DNA of 64,000 bases from Paramecium pentaurelia (Eukaryota; Ciliophora; Oligohymenophorea; Peniculida; Parameciidae): positions 671,385-735,384 of the forward strand of contig CAJJDO010000007.1 in NCBI GenBank assembly GCA_905183005.1, read 5' to 3'. The stretch's first letter is position 1. The number at the start of each line of letters is the position of its first letter. Shown here in pieces: positions 24,527-35,275 of the stretch. The notes beneath the pieces were generated by a model. That model saw only the letters and a list, made by a program, of their open reading frames with translations, searched no databases and was not told where the DNA came from. Position numbers and translations under genes: made by a program.

Positions 24527-24570
24527 TTTATATTTGATTAAAATTTTCTTTTTTTAATTGACCGCAAATA
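24527..24570. promoter_or_regulatory. 44-bp divergent promoter between WDR26-like and CCT2 genes
   Basis: Only 44 bp separate the two start codons, so both 5' UTRs and core promoter elements must fit here or overlap the coding sequence. It is mostly poly-T/A with a short GACCG patch next to the CCT2 start. No TATA-like site can be singled out. Confidence 0.7.
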
Positions 24571-26337
24571 ATGGATATCGTAGGAGTAATCTCTTTAGTT
24601 TAATCATTAGAACGTGTTGCCATAAGTTTTGAAGGACGAAGCTACAGAAGACAAAGGTGAGATGGCCAGATTGGTATTATTTGAATTTTAAAATTTAAGT
24701 AAAGTTTTGTAGGCGCAATAGCAGTGGCTGATTTAGTAAAAACAACTTTAGGCCCAAAAGGAATGGTATAATATTGTTTTTAAAGGATAGGATAAAATAT
24801 TGAAACCTACAGGACCTGGTTAAGAGATGACTCATATCACTGTTACTAATGATGGTGCTACAATTTTAAAATCTATGTATGTTGAGAATCCAGCTGCTAA
24901 AATTCTGATTGAGATTAGCAAAACTCAAGATGAAGAAGTAGGAGATGGTACAACTACAGTAGCAGTGTTGGCTGGTGAATTGTTAAGAGAAGGAGAGAAA
25001 TTAATTTAAAAAAGAATTCATCCACAACATGTTATAGCAGGATGGAGAATAGCTAGAGATGTGGCATTAAAGAGATTAAGAGACATTTGTAATTATTTTA
25101 ACAATCATATCTAGCAAGTGAAAATGATATTGAATCTTAAGAATTCCATAATGATTTAGTAAAGATTGCAAGAACAACTTTGAGTTCAAAATTAATCACA
25201 TAAGACAGAGATTATTTTGCTGATTTGTGTGTCAAAGCAGTTTTAAGATTGAAGGGATCTTCTAATTTGGATTATATCTAAATTATTAAACTTCCAGGAG
25301 GAACTATTAGAGATTCATATTTAGATGATGGATTTATTCTTAAGAAATAAATAACTATTGGTTGTAAAAGAAGAATTGAAAATGCTAAAATCTTGGTTGC
25401 TAATACAGCTATGGATTATGATAAAATTAAGATTTATGGTACTAAAGTTAAAGTGAATTCTATGGATAAAGTAGCTGAAATTGAAGCAGCAGAAAAAGAA
25501 AAGATGAAACATAAAGTTGATAAGATTCTTAAATATCAACCTACAGTATTTGTAAATAGACAACTTATTTATAATTATCCTGAATAATTATTAGCTGATT
25601 CTGGAATTACTGTTATTGAACATGCTGATTTTGAAGGTATGGAAAGAGTGGCTGCTGCTACAGGAGCAGAAATATTATCAACATTTGATGCTCCTGAAAG
25701 AAGAGATTCAGTTTTAGGACATTGTGATTTAATTGAAGAAATTATGATTGGAGAAGAAAAGGTATAATTTATATTATATATTTATATAGATGATCAAATT
25801 CACAGGTTGCAAAAAGAATGAAGCTTGCACAATTGTATTAAGAGGTTCTTCCATTCATATTTTGGATGAAGTAGATAGATCAATTCATGATGTTTTATGT
25901 GTTTTAACTACAACAGTTAAAAATAGAAGAGTTGTTTGGGGAGGTGGTAATTCAGAAATGCAAATGGCAGCTGCATGTGAAGAAGAAGCTAAGAAAGTTT
26001 AAGGAAAATAAGCTTTAGCTATAGAGGCATATGCTAGAGCCTTAAGATAGATTCCTACAATCATCTGTGATAATGGAGGTATTAATATAGATTTATCAAA
26101 TTAGGATATGATTCAGCTGAATTAATTTAAAATTTCAATGTGGAATTGTAAAAAGGAAATTTAACTTTTGGATTGAATATGAATGATGGAACCATAGGAG
26201 ATATGTAAGAATTAGGAGTTAAAGAGTGCATGAGAGTTAAGGAATAAGCAGTAATGGCAGCTAGTGAAGCAGCTGAATTAATTATGAGAGTCGATGATAT
26301 TGTAAAATGTGCACCAAGAAAAAGAGATAGAGCATGA
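24571..26337 (+). CDS. CCT2: T-complex chaperonin subunit beta (CCT2)
   Basis: ATG 24571-24573, TGA 26335-26337; six introns: 24580-24598 (19 bp), 24674-24699 (26), 24766-24790 (25), 25089-25114 (26), 25762-25789 (28) and 26079-26104 (26). The protein is 538 aa, right for CCT. Group II chaperonin motifs are intact: LVKTTLGPKGMDKIL, VTNDGATIL, the nucleotide-site GDGTTTVAV, VVWGGGNSEMQMA, and the C-terminal LIMRVDDIVKCAPRKRD. Segments such as HADFEGMERVAAATGAEI and GEACTIV-like EACTIVLRGSS match the beta subunit. It works in the two-ring eight-subunit cytosolic chaperonin that folds tubulin and actin, in heavy demand in ciliates. The 19-bp first intron after the third codon is chosen because it yields MDIFNHQNVLP. 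Confidence 0.97.
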
Positions 26338-26799
26338 TATTAATTTATTAAGTATTTAATAAGATTAAATTACACCCAATTAATAATAATGAAGGATCTA
26401 AAATCAATATTTATAATTTTTAAGACTTATTAGTACTTTATAAAGTATAGGAGACTTACACTATATATCATTTGATTAGCTAGATAAATCATAAGAATTT
26501 TCTATGAAGATTGATATAAACTACTATCATTACTATCATAATCATGCTATCAAAACAAAATTCTCTTGCTTTAAATCTCTATAAAGTATCCTATTTTAAT
26601 ACTGATTTTTTAATTTCTATTATAATATTAGTAGTAATTAATTCTAATTCAAAATTTAAAACTATGTTTTACTATTATATTAAAGCATTTGTTTCAACTT
26701 CTCATTGATATTACAATTTTCCATAAATTAATTATATATTAAATCAAAGTTATATTCATTCACTAGTTGTTAATTAAAAACGAATTAAATTAATATTTT
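26338..26799. other. Intergenic, no gene seen
   Basis: About 460 bp of AT-rich spacer between tandem plus-strand genes. No frame could be supported. Confidence 0.6.
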
Positions 26800-27456
26800 A
26801 TGATTCTATTTTCAGCTATTTCAAAAGGTTCTCTAATTTTATGTGAATATACTGATACAAATGAAGATTTCTAGTAATTAATTTCTAAATAGCTCAAATT
26901 TATTAAAAACAAGGAAGAGAAACAACAATTTCAAAATGTATTATAATTCCTAATTATATATCTAGAATGAATACATTTTGTATCTCTTGCAAAAAAATCA
27001 ATTTAATTTTATATGTATAATGCATTAACCAGAAAATAATTCATCTGAAGATTAATAAACCTTTGCCTATAAGTTCCTTAATGATGTTTCAGATAAATTT
27101 TAATTAATGACATAGAGTAAAATATTAATTTAACATCAGCTCAAGGAATAGATAAGGGTTAATTCACAAAAGTTATCGCAGAATTAATGGGTTAATACAA
27201 TTCAAATCCTGAATCCCCTATTACCAAATTGAAACAATAACAATAAATTTAAGAGTAAATAAAAATATTTATATTTAGAAATTAAACTCAATAAGAAATC
27301 AATACAAAAGGGATTTCTCAGGATGCTTAAGTTCATATAAAAAAAGACAATTTAGAATATAGTGTGAATACCTGTAAATCACTTTTCTTTGTTATTAATT
27401 TATTTCTTGCTGGAGTGCTAGTTGAATTATTTACTAAATTTAATAAATATTTATGA
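26800..27456 (+). CDS. Longin-domain, SNARE-like tail-anchored protein
   Basis: ATG 26800-26802, TGA 27454-27456; introns at 26938-26965 (28 bp) and 27118-27140 (23 bp, ending CAG), and possibly a third of 24 bp near 27256-27279. It encodes 201 aa (193 if the third intron is spliced). The N-terminal part looks like a longin fold: MILFSAISKGSLILCEYT, then QFNFICIMHQP and AYKFLNDVSDKF. The C-terminus has a single hydrophobic segment (SLFFVINLFLAGVLVELF) ending a few residues before the stop, as in VAMP7/Ykt6-type R-SNAREs. The SNARE helix between them is Gln-rich and diverged, with no clear central Arg. A role in vesicle fusion is likely but not proved. Confidence 0.72.
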
Positions 27457-27621
27457 ATATGTTCAATAAAATATACCTATAAATACAATATTCAATTATT
27501 AATGTGTCATAATATTTTTATTAAGATCAATAATAAATACATTACAATTAAATCTAAAATTAATACTTTTTCACTTAATCAGAATTAAAATTGAAAATAA
27601 AATTTATATTATTTGAACATA

Positions 27622-29363
27622 ATGGTGTTGCTTAACAATAGATATATGTATTATGAGAGAGATTTCTTAGGGGAAGGTTCTTATGGCAAGCTATATAAAG
27701 GGAAGGATACTAAAACTTAAGAAGAAATTGCTATAAAAAGTATCCATATATCGTTATTGAAAAGTATTTGATCTTACAAAAATGGAGGGAGTTGAATTAG
27801 AATTACTGGAAACGGAAATAGCTACAATGAAAGACTTATAGCATCCAAATATAGCAAAAATTATTGACAACTTTAAGTTACCTCCCAAAAATATGGTAAT
27901 TCATAGCCTATAATCATAGGTTATAATTTTAGAATTATGTGATGGAGATTTAAACAAATTAATGAAAAAACATGGAGGAAAATTACCAGAATCTGTTGCT
28001 CAGACTGCTTTAACTTAATTGATGGAAGGATTTAAATTTATGATAAGCAAAAATTATATACATAGAGATGTTAAACCTGCTAATGCATTGACAAAAGGAG
28101 CTGTTTATAAGGTTTCTGATTTTGGTTTTGCTGGAAAAGTCAATGTTAGAGCTAAATAAAAATTGGATTTATATTGTGGAACTCCAATTTATGAGGCACC
28201 TTAAATTTTGGCAATGACCCCCTACACAGCTAAATGTGACCTATATTCAATAGGGGTTATGGCATATGAGTTAGTTTATGGATAGTTTCCTTGGTCTAAT
28301 AGAGCAGGAGACGAGCAACTTTTGAAAAATATTAAAAATGTCCCATTAAGATTTCCTGTTGATATCAAAGTTTCAGAATAATATAAAGATTTCTTAAAAA
28401 GATGTTTAGAATTTGATGAAAATAAACGTATTGAATGGGAAGAGGCCTTTAATCATCAATTATTTAAGGTTTAAGAAAGTTAAAAATAATATGTATTAAA
28501 ACATTCAATAATAATTAGGATTCATTTAAAGTGCCATAAAATGCTAAGGAATTATTAGGATAATTGCAAAAGATATCTTAAGCTAGAGATATTAATGTTC
28601 TTGAATTATTTGAAAGATATGATACTGATAGAAGTCTTTAATTGGATAGAAATGAATTCTATTTATTCATTTTACAAATTGATCCAAGATTAACAAGAGA
28701 ATAAACAACTTTGATTTTTAAGATTATGGATAAAAATGGGGATGATTTGATATCACTTGATGAATTCAAGGAAATCTTTTGCAATTATGAATTCATTAAT
28801 ATAGCTGATAAGGCTGAAAGAATCATTATTGATTTAAGAGAAGTTGTAAAAGCCAGAAAATTAAATTTAGATTAATTATTTAAAAGCTTTGATTAACAAA
28901 GTGATGGTAAACTTAATCAATAAGAATTTACATAATTTATTAAGTAATTAGCTCCAGGTTTGAAATAAGATGAGATTGATGAAATATTCAAGAAATTTGA
29001 TAAAAATTATGATAGAGAAATAACTTTTGCTGAATTCAAAGAGTAATTAGTGGCAGGTACTCAATTCGATTTAAAATTTGACCCAGAGCAAGAAAGAGCA
29101 TAAGTATTATAATAAATATATATTAGAAATTATTAAGTGATTTAAAAAGAATAGTCAGAACAAGTGGTAGTAATCCATAATAAATTTTCAATAATTTTGA
29201 TAAAAATAGAAGTGGTAAATTAGAATTCAATGAATTCTAAAACATTTGTAAAATAATTGATAGAAATAGCACACTTGAAATTGAAAAGGTTATGTTTTAA
29301 ATAGTAAACAAATCAAATAGTCAAGGAATTTCATTTTCAGATTTTCAGTAAATATTTTAATGA
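27622..29363 (+). CDS. Calcium-dependent protein kinase-like, with six EF-hand loops
   Basis: ATG 27622-27624, TGA 29361-29363; introns at 27740-27764 (25 bp, ending AAG), 27896-27919 (24), 28493-28518 (26) and 29104-29126 (23); 547 aa. The kinase domain (about residues 8-270) has the Gly loop LGEGSYGKLYKG, ATP Lys in EIAIK, HRDVKPAN, DFG and CGTPIYEAPQ, so it should be active. Four EF-hands follow: DTDRSLQLDRNE, DKNGDDLISLDE, DQQSDGKLNQQE and DKNYDREITFAE. After a linker come a fifth canonical loop, DKNRSGKLEFNE, and a degenerate sixth, NKSNSQGISFSD. Classical CDPKs have four. Calcium control of phosphorylation is likely, for example in ciliary beating or exocytosis. Confidence 0.92.
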
Positions 29364-29403
29364 TATATTTATCATAAGTATTTGCAATTATACAAAAAAA
29401 TAA

Positions 29404-30111
29404 TCATGCAATAGTTTTAGTGTAGTTTGATTTCAAACGAAAGTTTCTTAAAATTGATTCTTTATCTACTTTTTATTATAGAGACTTATTTATCTGAATA
29501 GTATATCCAGTAATTTAAGGATTTTACAGTTTATTACTTTTCAATTGATTATGATTTTTTTATATAAATTTATAGTAATCTGACCATGAAAATGGTTCTT
29601 TTTACTTAACTTAAACAATTTGTTTTATTTTCTTTTTGTTTCCTGAAACCTTTAAACTAATTTGCTTATAATTATTTTTATTATTCTAAATTATTTGATT
29701 TTTATTTATTTATATGTTCTTCATCTTATCAACTATTCTTTTGTAAGCTGCTGTCTCATTACTAAATCCTAAGTCTTAAAATTATGTATGACAACTTCCA
29801 GCTCTATCATGGTATGGAAGAGTTTTTTGAACTGTTTATTGTGTTTCATTTGAACGTTATCTACTTTAAGTTCGAGATTAAGGAAGCTTAATTTTTATTA
29901 ATCTTGTTTTTCTATCTTATTGTTATTCTTCTTTCAATTTAGGGGATAATCGGAGAAAATTGTCCTGATTTTCATCCCAAGGTTCCACAAAAAAATCATT
30001 CTCATAATAAGAGGATTTATGTCTTATTGGCTTTATAAATTCTATCCCCAAATCAAGATTAAGTAAATTAATTTTGGGGTCTTCTTAATTTTATTATTCA
30101 TTTTCTAACAT
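29404..30111 (-). CDS. Basic hypothetical protein (235 aa)
   Basis: An intronless frame from ATG 30111-30109 to TGA 29406-29404. It is Lys/Gln/Asn-rich and strongly basic in the second half (KVSGNKKKIKQIVQVKQK), with a more structured acidic segment near the N-terminus (YYENDFFVEPWDENQDNF). A motif LPYHDRAGSCHTQFQDLGF lies at about residue 105. No family is recognised. It converges on the EF-hand kinase, 40 bp between stops, and is divergent from the Na+/H+ exchanger gene. Confidence 0.65.
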
Positions 30112-30250
30112 TAAATAATTAATTGATTGAGAATTAAGAGCATCAAAGTTTTTTATTTAATATAGTAATCTTTAAAATAAAAGTTATATGATAATAGGTA
30201 GATATGATATTGGAAATATGTTATAATTAATTTCATAATTATTTTTTTTG

Positions 30251-31786
30251 ATGTTTTTTCATTAATCCACTAAATGTGTAGATCATATTGATGATAGCAA
30301 TGTAAGCTGAAGACCTTCATATAGGAAACATCATTAATAAGTGATTCAATCCTCTTAATTATTGGATTATTAGTTTTTAATGAATTACTGCTCCAAACCA
30401 TTGCTACCAAGAAGTAAAAATATCCATTCTTAAAATACATTAATGATACTATAATAACTACATCAATAGGATTAATTACTGGATATATTTTAACATTTTC
30501 AAAATCTGGAAAGGAAATTACGATAACAATGAAAATGGGATTTAGTTAAGTATTCTTAATAATATTACTTCCTCCAATTTTATTTGAAAGGTACTCAAAT
30601 TTCTAAAATTAAGTGCAATTCACATGGATTCTGTAACTTTCTTTGAACATTTTGGTACAATCAATATGTACGCTATATTTGGTACAATAATATCAATGAT
30701 AATAACTTCTTTCTTCATATTTATTTGTGGTTTATTAGGTTTAGCTAAGGAACTACAATTATCTAAATGCTTTGCCTTCGGAGCAATAATATCTTCAACA
30801 GATCCTGTAGCTGTTTTGAGTGCTTTCAAAAATATGAAATAATCAAAAATGTTATATACATTTATATTTGGAGAAAGTATTCTTAATGATGCTGTTTCAT
30901 TAACATTATTTAAGTAATGAGAATATTTATTGATATTTATAGTGCAGTAAATGAAATAATTAATTAAGAAACAAGTGATCTATTGAAAGTTATTAGTTAA
31001 TTTCTAATAATATTCTTTGTATCAATAGCTATAGGTTATGCTATGGGAATAGTGAGTGCATTTATTATAAGGTTTAAAAATTAAGCCATTGCTAATTTTG
31101 AGGCTTCTTTGTTATTGTTATTACCATGGATTACTTATCTAATTTCTGAAGCATTTGAAATGTCAGGGATTGTTAGTATCATGTTTTGTGGCATTTCAAT
31201 GGCAAGATATACTATTCCAAATACAAATGAATTGTCTAAAAAGGAATTCACTAAATTTTATGAAATAATAGCTCATATCTTTGAAAATTCAGTTTTTATC
31301 TTTATTGGAATAGGAGTCATTGGTTTTAATTTACCATGGTAAGATACTGGATTTGGAATCATTTTATCAACTTTTATAGGAATAAATCTTTCAAGGTATT
31401 TCTTTGTTTATGTAATAACTAAATTTGCTAATAATTTTCGATATCTTCATGTAATAAATGACTATTAAATGAATATGTTATGGTTTAGTGGATTAAGAGG
31501 AGCTATGGCATATGCGTTATCAATATAAACTATTTTACTTTATGGTCCTATAGGTGAAGTACTCTTAACTATTTCTATTGTGATTATCATGATTAATGTA
31601 TCATATATTAATTATTTAGATCTATGTCTAAGGGATGATGTTAAATCCAATATTAGCAAAGTATAACCAGAATCTTATAGAGAATTATTAAGAAGAGGAA
31701 TAAGAAAAATCTAAAAATATCTTCAAATAGATAAAAGAAGGAATCAGTTAAATAGATAATCTATTTATCTAAATTTGTCTTTCTGA
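30251..31786 (+). CDS. Na+/H+ exchanger (CPA1/NHE family)
   Basis: ATG 30251-30253, TGA 31784-31786; introns at 30302-30324 (23 bp), 30591-30613 (23, ending AAG) and 30914-30942 (29); 486 aa. It has about 11-12 membrane segments. NHE signatures are clear: IILLPPILFES, the ion-binding ISSTDPVAVLSAFK, FGESILNDAVSLTLF and WFSGLRGAMAYALS. It lacks the long cytoplasmic regulatory tail of animal plasma-membrane NHEs; the C-terminus is a short basic tail (about 50 aa), closer to endomembrane types. It exchanges Na+ or K+ for H+ and so sets cytosolic or organelle pH. Confidence 0.93.
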
Positions 31787-31965
31787 AAGCAATGATGAAG
31801 AAATACCTTTATGTAAATATATATATATTATATAATTTAGAAAATGGAGTGTAAGGAGTTGAAGTTGACAATTGAAAATAATGGTGTCAATCTAATTGTA
31901 TCTATATTATTATTTTAATAAATTACAATATTGTAATTATGTCTAATATTTTATTTATAAATATA

Positions 31966-33362
31966 ATGATTCATGGTCCCAATTCTTAATTTTCTGGCGC
32001 TTTCACTATAGGCAAAAGATATGAATGTAATTTATCCTCTAATCTTAGGTGCCATATACTAAGACAATCCAAATCCTGGGTATAATATCTATTAACATAA
32101 GACCCAATCATTATTCAGTCAATCCCATAGACAAGCCTTTGGGATATAAATTTACAAAATCTAAACGGAAACCACTCTATTAAGCTACTGCAGCTCCAGA
32201 TCCTGGAACTTATGAGAATAAAATTAAGGTAATTTTTAGTATAACTTATTAGGCAATCTTACCTCATACTTCTTCAGTCACATTCACTAAAGCAAAAGAG
32301 ACTTCTCCTAGAGAGACTGAGATAGGTCCAGGATCATATAATTTGGCTGATTAAAAAAAAGCACCTGCATTTACTTTTTAAAGTAGATTTGATTCTATTG
32401 GAAATGAGATTATGAAAACTCCAGGTCCTGGAAATTATGAAATGGAGCATATACATACTTAGAAGCCTAAAAATAAAGGGTTTTCTACTAGTTAAAGAAC
32501 TAATATGCTATTATCTAATCATCCAGGACCAGGTTCTTATGAAATAGAAAAGCCTTAGTTTTTAACAAATATTAAGTATAGTTTTGATTCAAAAAGATTT
32601 CCAAAATCATAACGTAACATGAATTGGAGTCAAAATGGACCAGGTCCAGGAGCATTTGATCTAAATCTACCTAAACATTAGGGTTTTACTTTTGGAAGCA
32701 AAACAAATTAATCAATTGATAGATCAAATGTTCCAGGACCAGGTAGTTATGATGCAGATGTTGTAGAGACAAAATTTAAAAGAATAAAAGGAGCAAAGTA
32801 TGTTAAATTTTAATCGAAGAATAGGAAAATCTGAAAGAGGTAGTTTAAATTTCTAAAAGATTGGTCCATCTCCACTTGATTATGATGTAACTAATTATAA
32901 GTATCCAACTAGACATGCAAGGTTTATATGAATATATTAATAATTTTTTAGTTTCAATAAAGCAATTAGACCATCAATGATATCTACAGAACGAACACCA
33001 GGACCTGGGTAATATGATTTAGATTTTAAATTAAAAAAGAATGGCCCTATAATCCCAAAAGCTTCTAAAGATTAAATTAATTTAGAAAATTTACCAGTTA
33101 TGAATTATATTGATAGTAGGGACCTGGAAGGTATAATCCCAATGATTCAATGACTTCTAACAAAGGACCAAGTTATCATATGGCAAAGAAATATGATAAA
33201 GCTGAAGAATCAAGTATGATAGGACCTGGGAGATATAACATTCCTAGAGATATTAATGATGGACCCAAATACACATTTCCGACTCTCGAAAAGAGTATGG
33301 AGAAAAAGTCAATAGATTTAAATCAGTAAGATTCAAATTTAAAATAGATCACATTGTTATGA
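31966..33362 (+). CDS. SHIPPO/sperm-tail PG-rich repeat (STPGR) protein
   Basis: ATG 31966-31968, TGA 33360-33362; six introns: 32027-32048 (22 bp), 32080-32101 (22), 32229-32252 (24), 32798-32819 (22, ending AAG), 32922-32951 (30) and 33097-33119 (23). The protein is 417 aa. STPGR repeats run through it: NPGPNHYSV, PDPGTYENK, IGPGSYNLA, TPGPGNYEME, HPGPGSYEIE, GPGPGAFDLN, VPGPGSYDAD, TPGPGQYDLD, LPGPGRYNPND and IGPGRYNIP. Two introns fall inside PG motifs. The repeats are denser than in the other STPGR gene at 21112-22795. A microtubule-associated, probably axonemal, structural role is expected. The very high repeat regularity makes the exon joins reliable. Confidence 0.93.
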
Positions 33363-33547
33363 AATTAAGTAAACCATTGGATATATACCTTAATATATTC
33401 TTCATAATTGATTTATATTAAATTCAATTACAATAGTATTAATATATATATATATCATTACATAAATTAATATGAAAATTTACACTATGTCAAGTTAAAA
33501 ATAGAAGGATTCTTTTACAATTAAAATATTTAATTTTTTTTATATAA

Positions 33548-35250
33548 ATGAATAAAACTAGCAATTACACTTCTTCTTCAACCTTTAAGTTATTTAACAA
33601 CAAAAATAATAAATCAAAACTTGATACTACAACCAATAATGGCAATAATGCTAGTATGATAAAGAAGGAAATCAAATAGCAAGGAAATTAATATTCTTAA
33701 TTATAATCAGCTAGACCAAGAACTCAATCAGTATAGAAAAAGGAAAGTGTAAGTAAAGAAAAATAGTAGCCTTTAAAACAGTATGAATAATAGATGTAAT
33801 AATTAGTTTAGATCCTCAAAAGAGATTAGTGACAAATCCTAATTCAAGTGCTGAAAGAGCCATAAATAAATAGAGAACACTTTCAACTTCAAGTAGAACA
33901 TCTACTTTGAGTCCACAATCAAGAGTTAAGCCATTAGCAACTAAAAATAACACTTAATAGTAATAATAATAATAATAATTGAATAATTCAAATTAATAAC
34001 CCACTCCGAGATCTGTAAAAAAGTAAATGTTCACTTCTTCAAATGTTAAAGAAAGCAAACTTAATGGTAATATAATAAGCAAGATGAAACCTAATTATGA
34101 GAAAGGCAAAAGTTTACCATTTAAGAAAGAGAGTCCTGCTATAAAATTACATAAATAGGATTCAAATACAATATCATTATAATCTATTTAAACTAGATCT
34201 TCTAAATAGAGTTTAAGTGTTCATAAATCAATAACTATAAATAAGATGGATTTATTTTAAAGATCAAAAACTCCATAAAATAAGAATCTACCAAATGATC
34301 CTTTTTATGTAATCATAATCTTATTATTTAGTGTATCGTTAGACCAATGTTTAAGGATGCAAAATATTATTAAACGTCATTGATTCATTATCATTATGAA
34401 CAAGTAAGAAATAAATACTCACCTTATAATATCCACTTTGAATTAGAATATTCAACAAAAGAATTAAAAGAATATTTTAATGATTTATTTTGTGAACATT
34501 TTTAACAATCATTTACTTGTTTATAATATTGTAAAAGATTAACTCAAACTTTAAAATAAAATAATAAGATACAATAATTACCTCCAATTGTAAATCACAC
34601 AAAAACATTAGTATTCGATTTGGATGAAACACTTTTGCATTGTAATGAAAATGTAAATGATCCTACTGATTATACAATTATGGTGAATATGCCTAATGAA
34701 GGAATGGTTAAGGTAATAATGTTAATAAAATTTAGACAAAAATTAATGTAAGACCATATTGTTAATAGATGTTGAAATTATTATCGAATCATTTTGAACT
34801 CATTTTATTTACAGCAGCTTATTAATATTATGCTGACAAAGCTCTTGAATTAATTGATCCAGATAGAAAATTATTTTAATATAGATTTTATAGGGAGAGT
34901 TGTTTAGAAATAGAAGAAGGACTTTTTATAAAAGACTTAAGAGTTATTGGAAATCGTTAGATTGAAGTAAATTAACTTAATATTTCTTTTAGAATTTATT
35001 ATTAATTGATAATGCTCCTTATTCTTACTGTTATTAAATAGATAATGGAATTCCAATAATTCCTTTTTATGATAATAAATATGATAAAGAATTAGTATTT
35101 TTAACTGATTATTTACTTAATTTAGAAAAAGGTAAATAATGGACATATGCAAATAAAGTGCATTTTAGAACATACTTATATTAATAAAGTCATACTGCAG
35201 AGGAATGTCTAAAAGAAATGTTTAAAGCTTATGATATATTAACATATTGA
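33548..35250 (+). CDS. FCP1/SCP-type (HAD) phosphatase with long disordered N-terminus
   Basis: ATG 33548-33550, TGA 35248-35250; introns of 26 bp (GTATGAATAA...ATTAG), 23 bp (GTAATCATAA...TTTAG), 23 bp (GTAATAATGT...TTTAG) and 26 bp (GTAAATTAAC...TTTTAG). The protein is 534 aa. The N-terminal 230 or so residues are Ser/Asn/Gln-rich and basic, including a Gln run at nucleotides 33955-33978 encoded by TAA/TAG. The C-terminal NIF/FCP1 homology domain has the catalytic TLVFDLDETLLHC (D-x-D-x-T at about residue 340), NVRPYCQQMLKLL, ELILFTAAYQYYADKAL, FYRESC and LLLIDNAPYSY. Such enzymes remove phosphate from Ser, for example on the RNA polymerase II tail; the substrate here is unknown. Confidence 0.92.
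33955..33978 (+). repeat. Poly-Gln-coding TAA/TAG triplet run
   Basis: A short run of TAA and TAG triplets in frame within the phosphatase N-terminus, read as eight consecutive Gln in this code. It is a microsatellite-like tract that would look like serial stops in the standard code. Confidence 0.85.
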
Positions 35251-35275
35251 TTAATATAATAAATATATAAATTTA

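Noticed and set aside
30620..30829. Antisense ORF of 69 codons
   Set aside because: It is the mirror of the Na+/H+ exchanger exon containing the DPVAVLSAF motif. The plus-strand frame explains the sequence.
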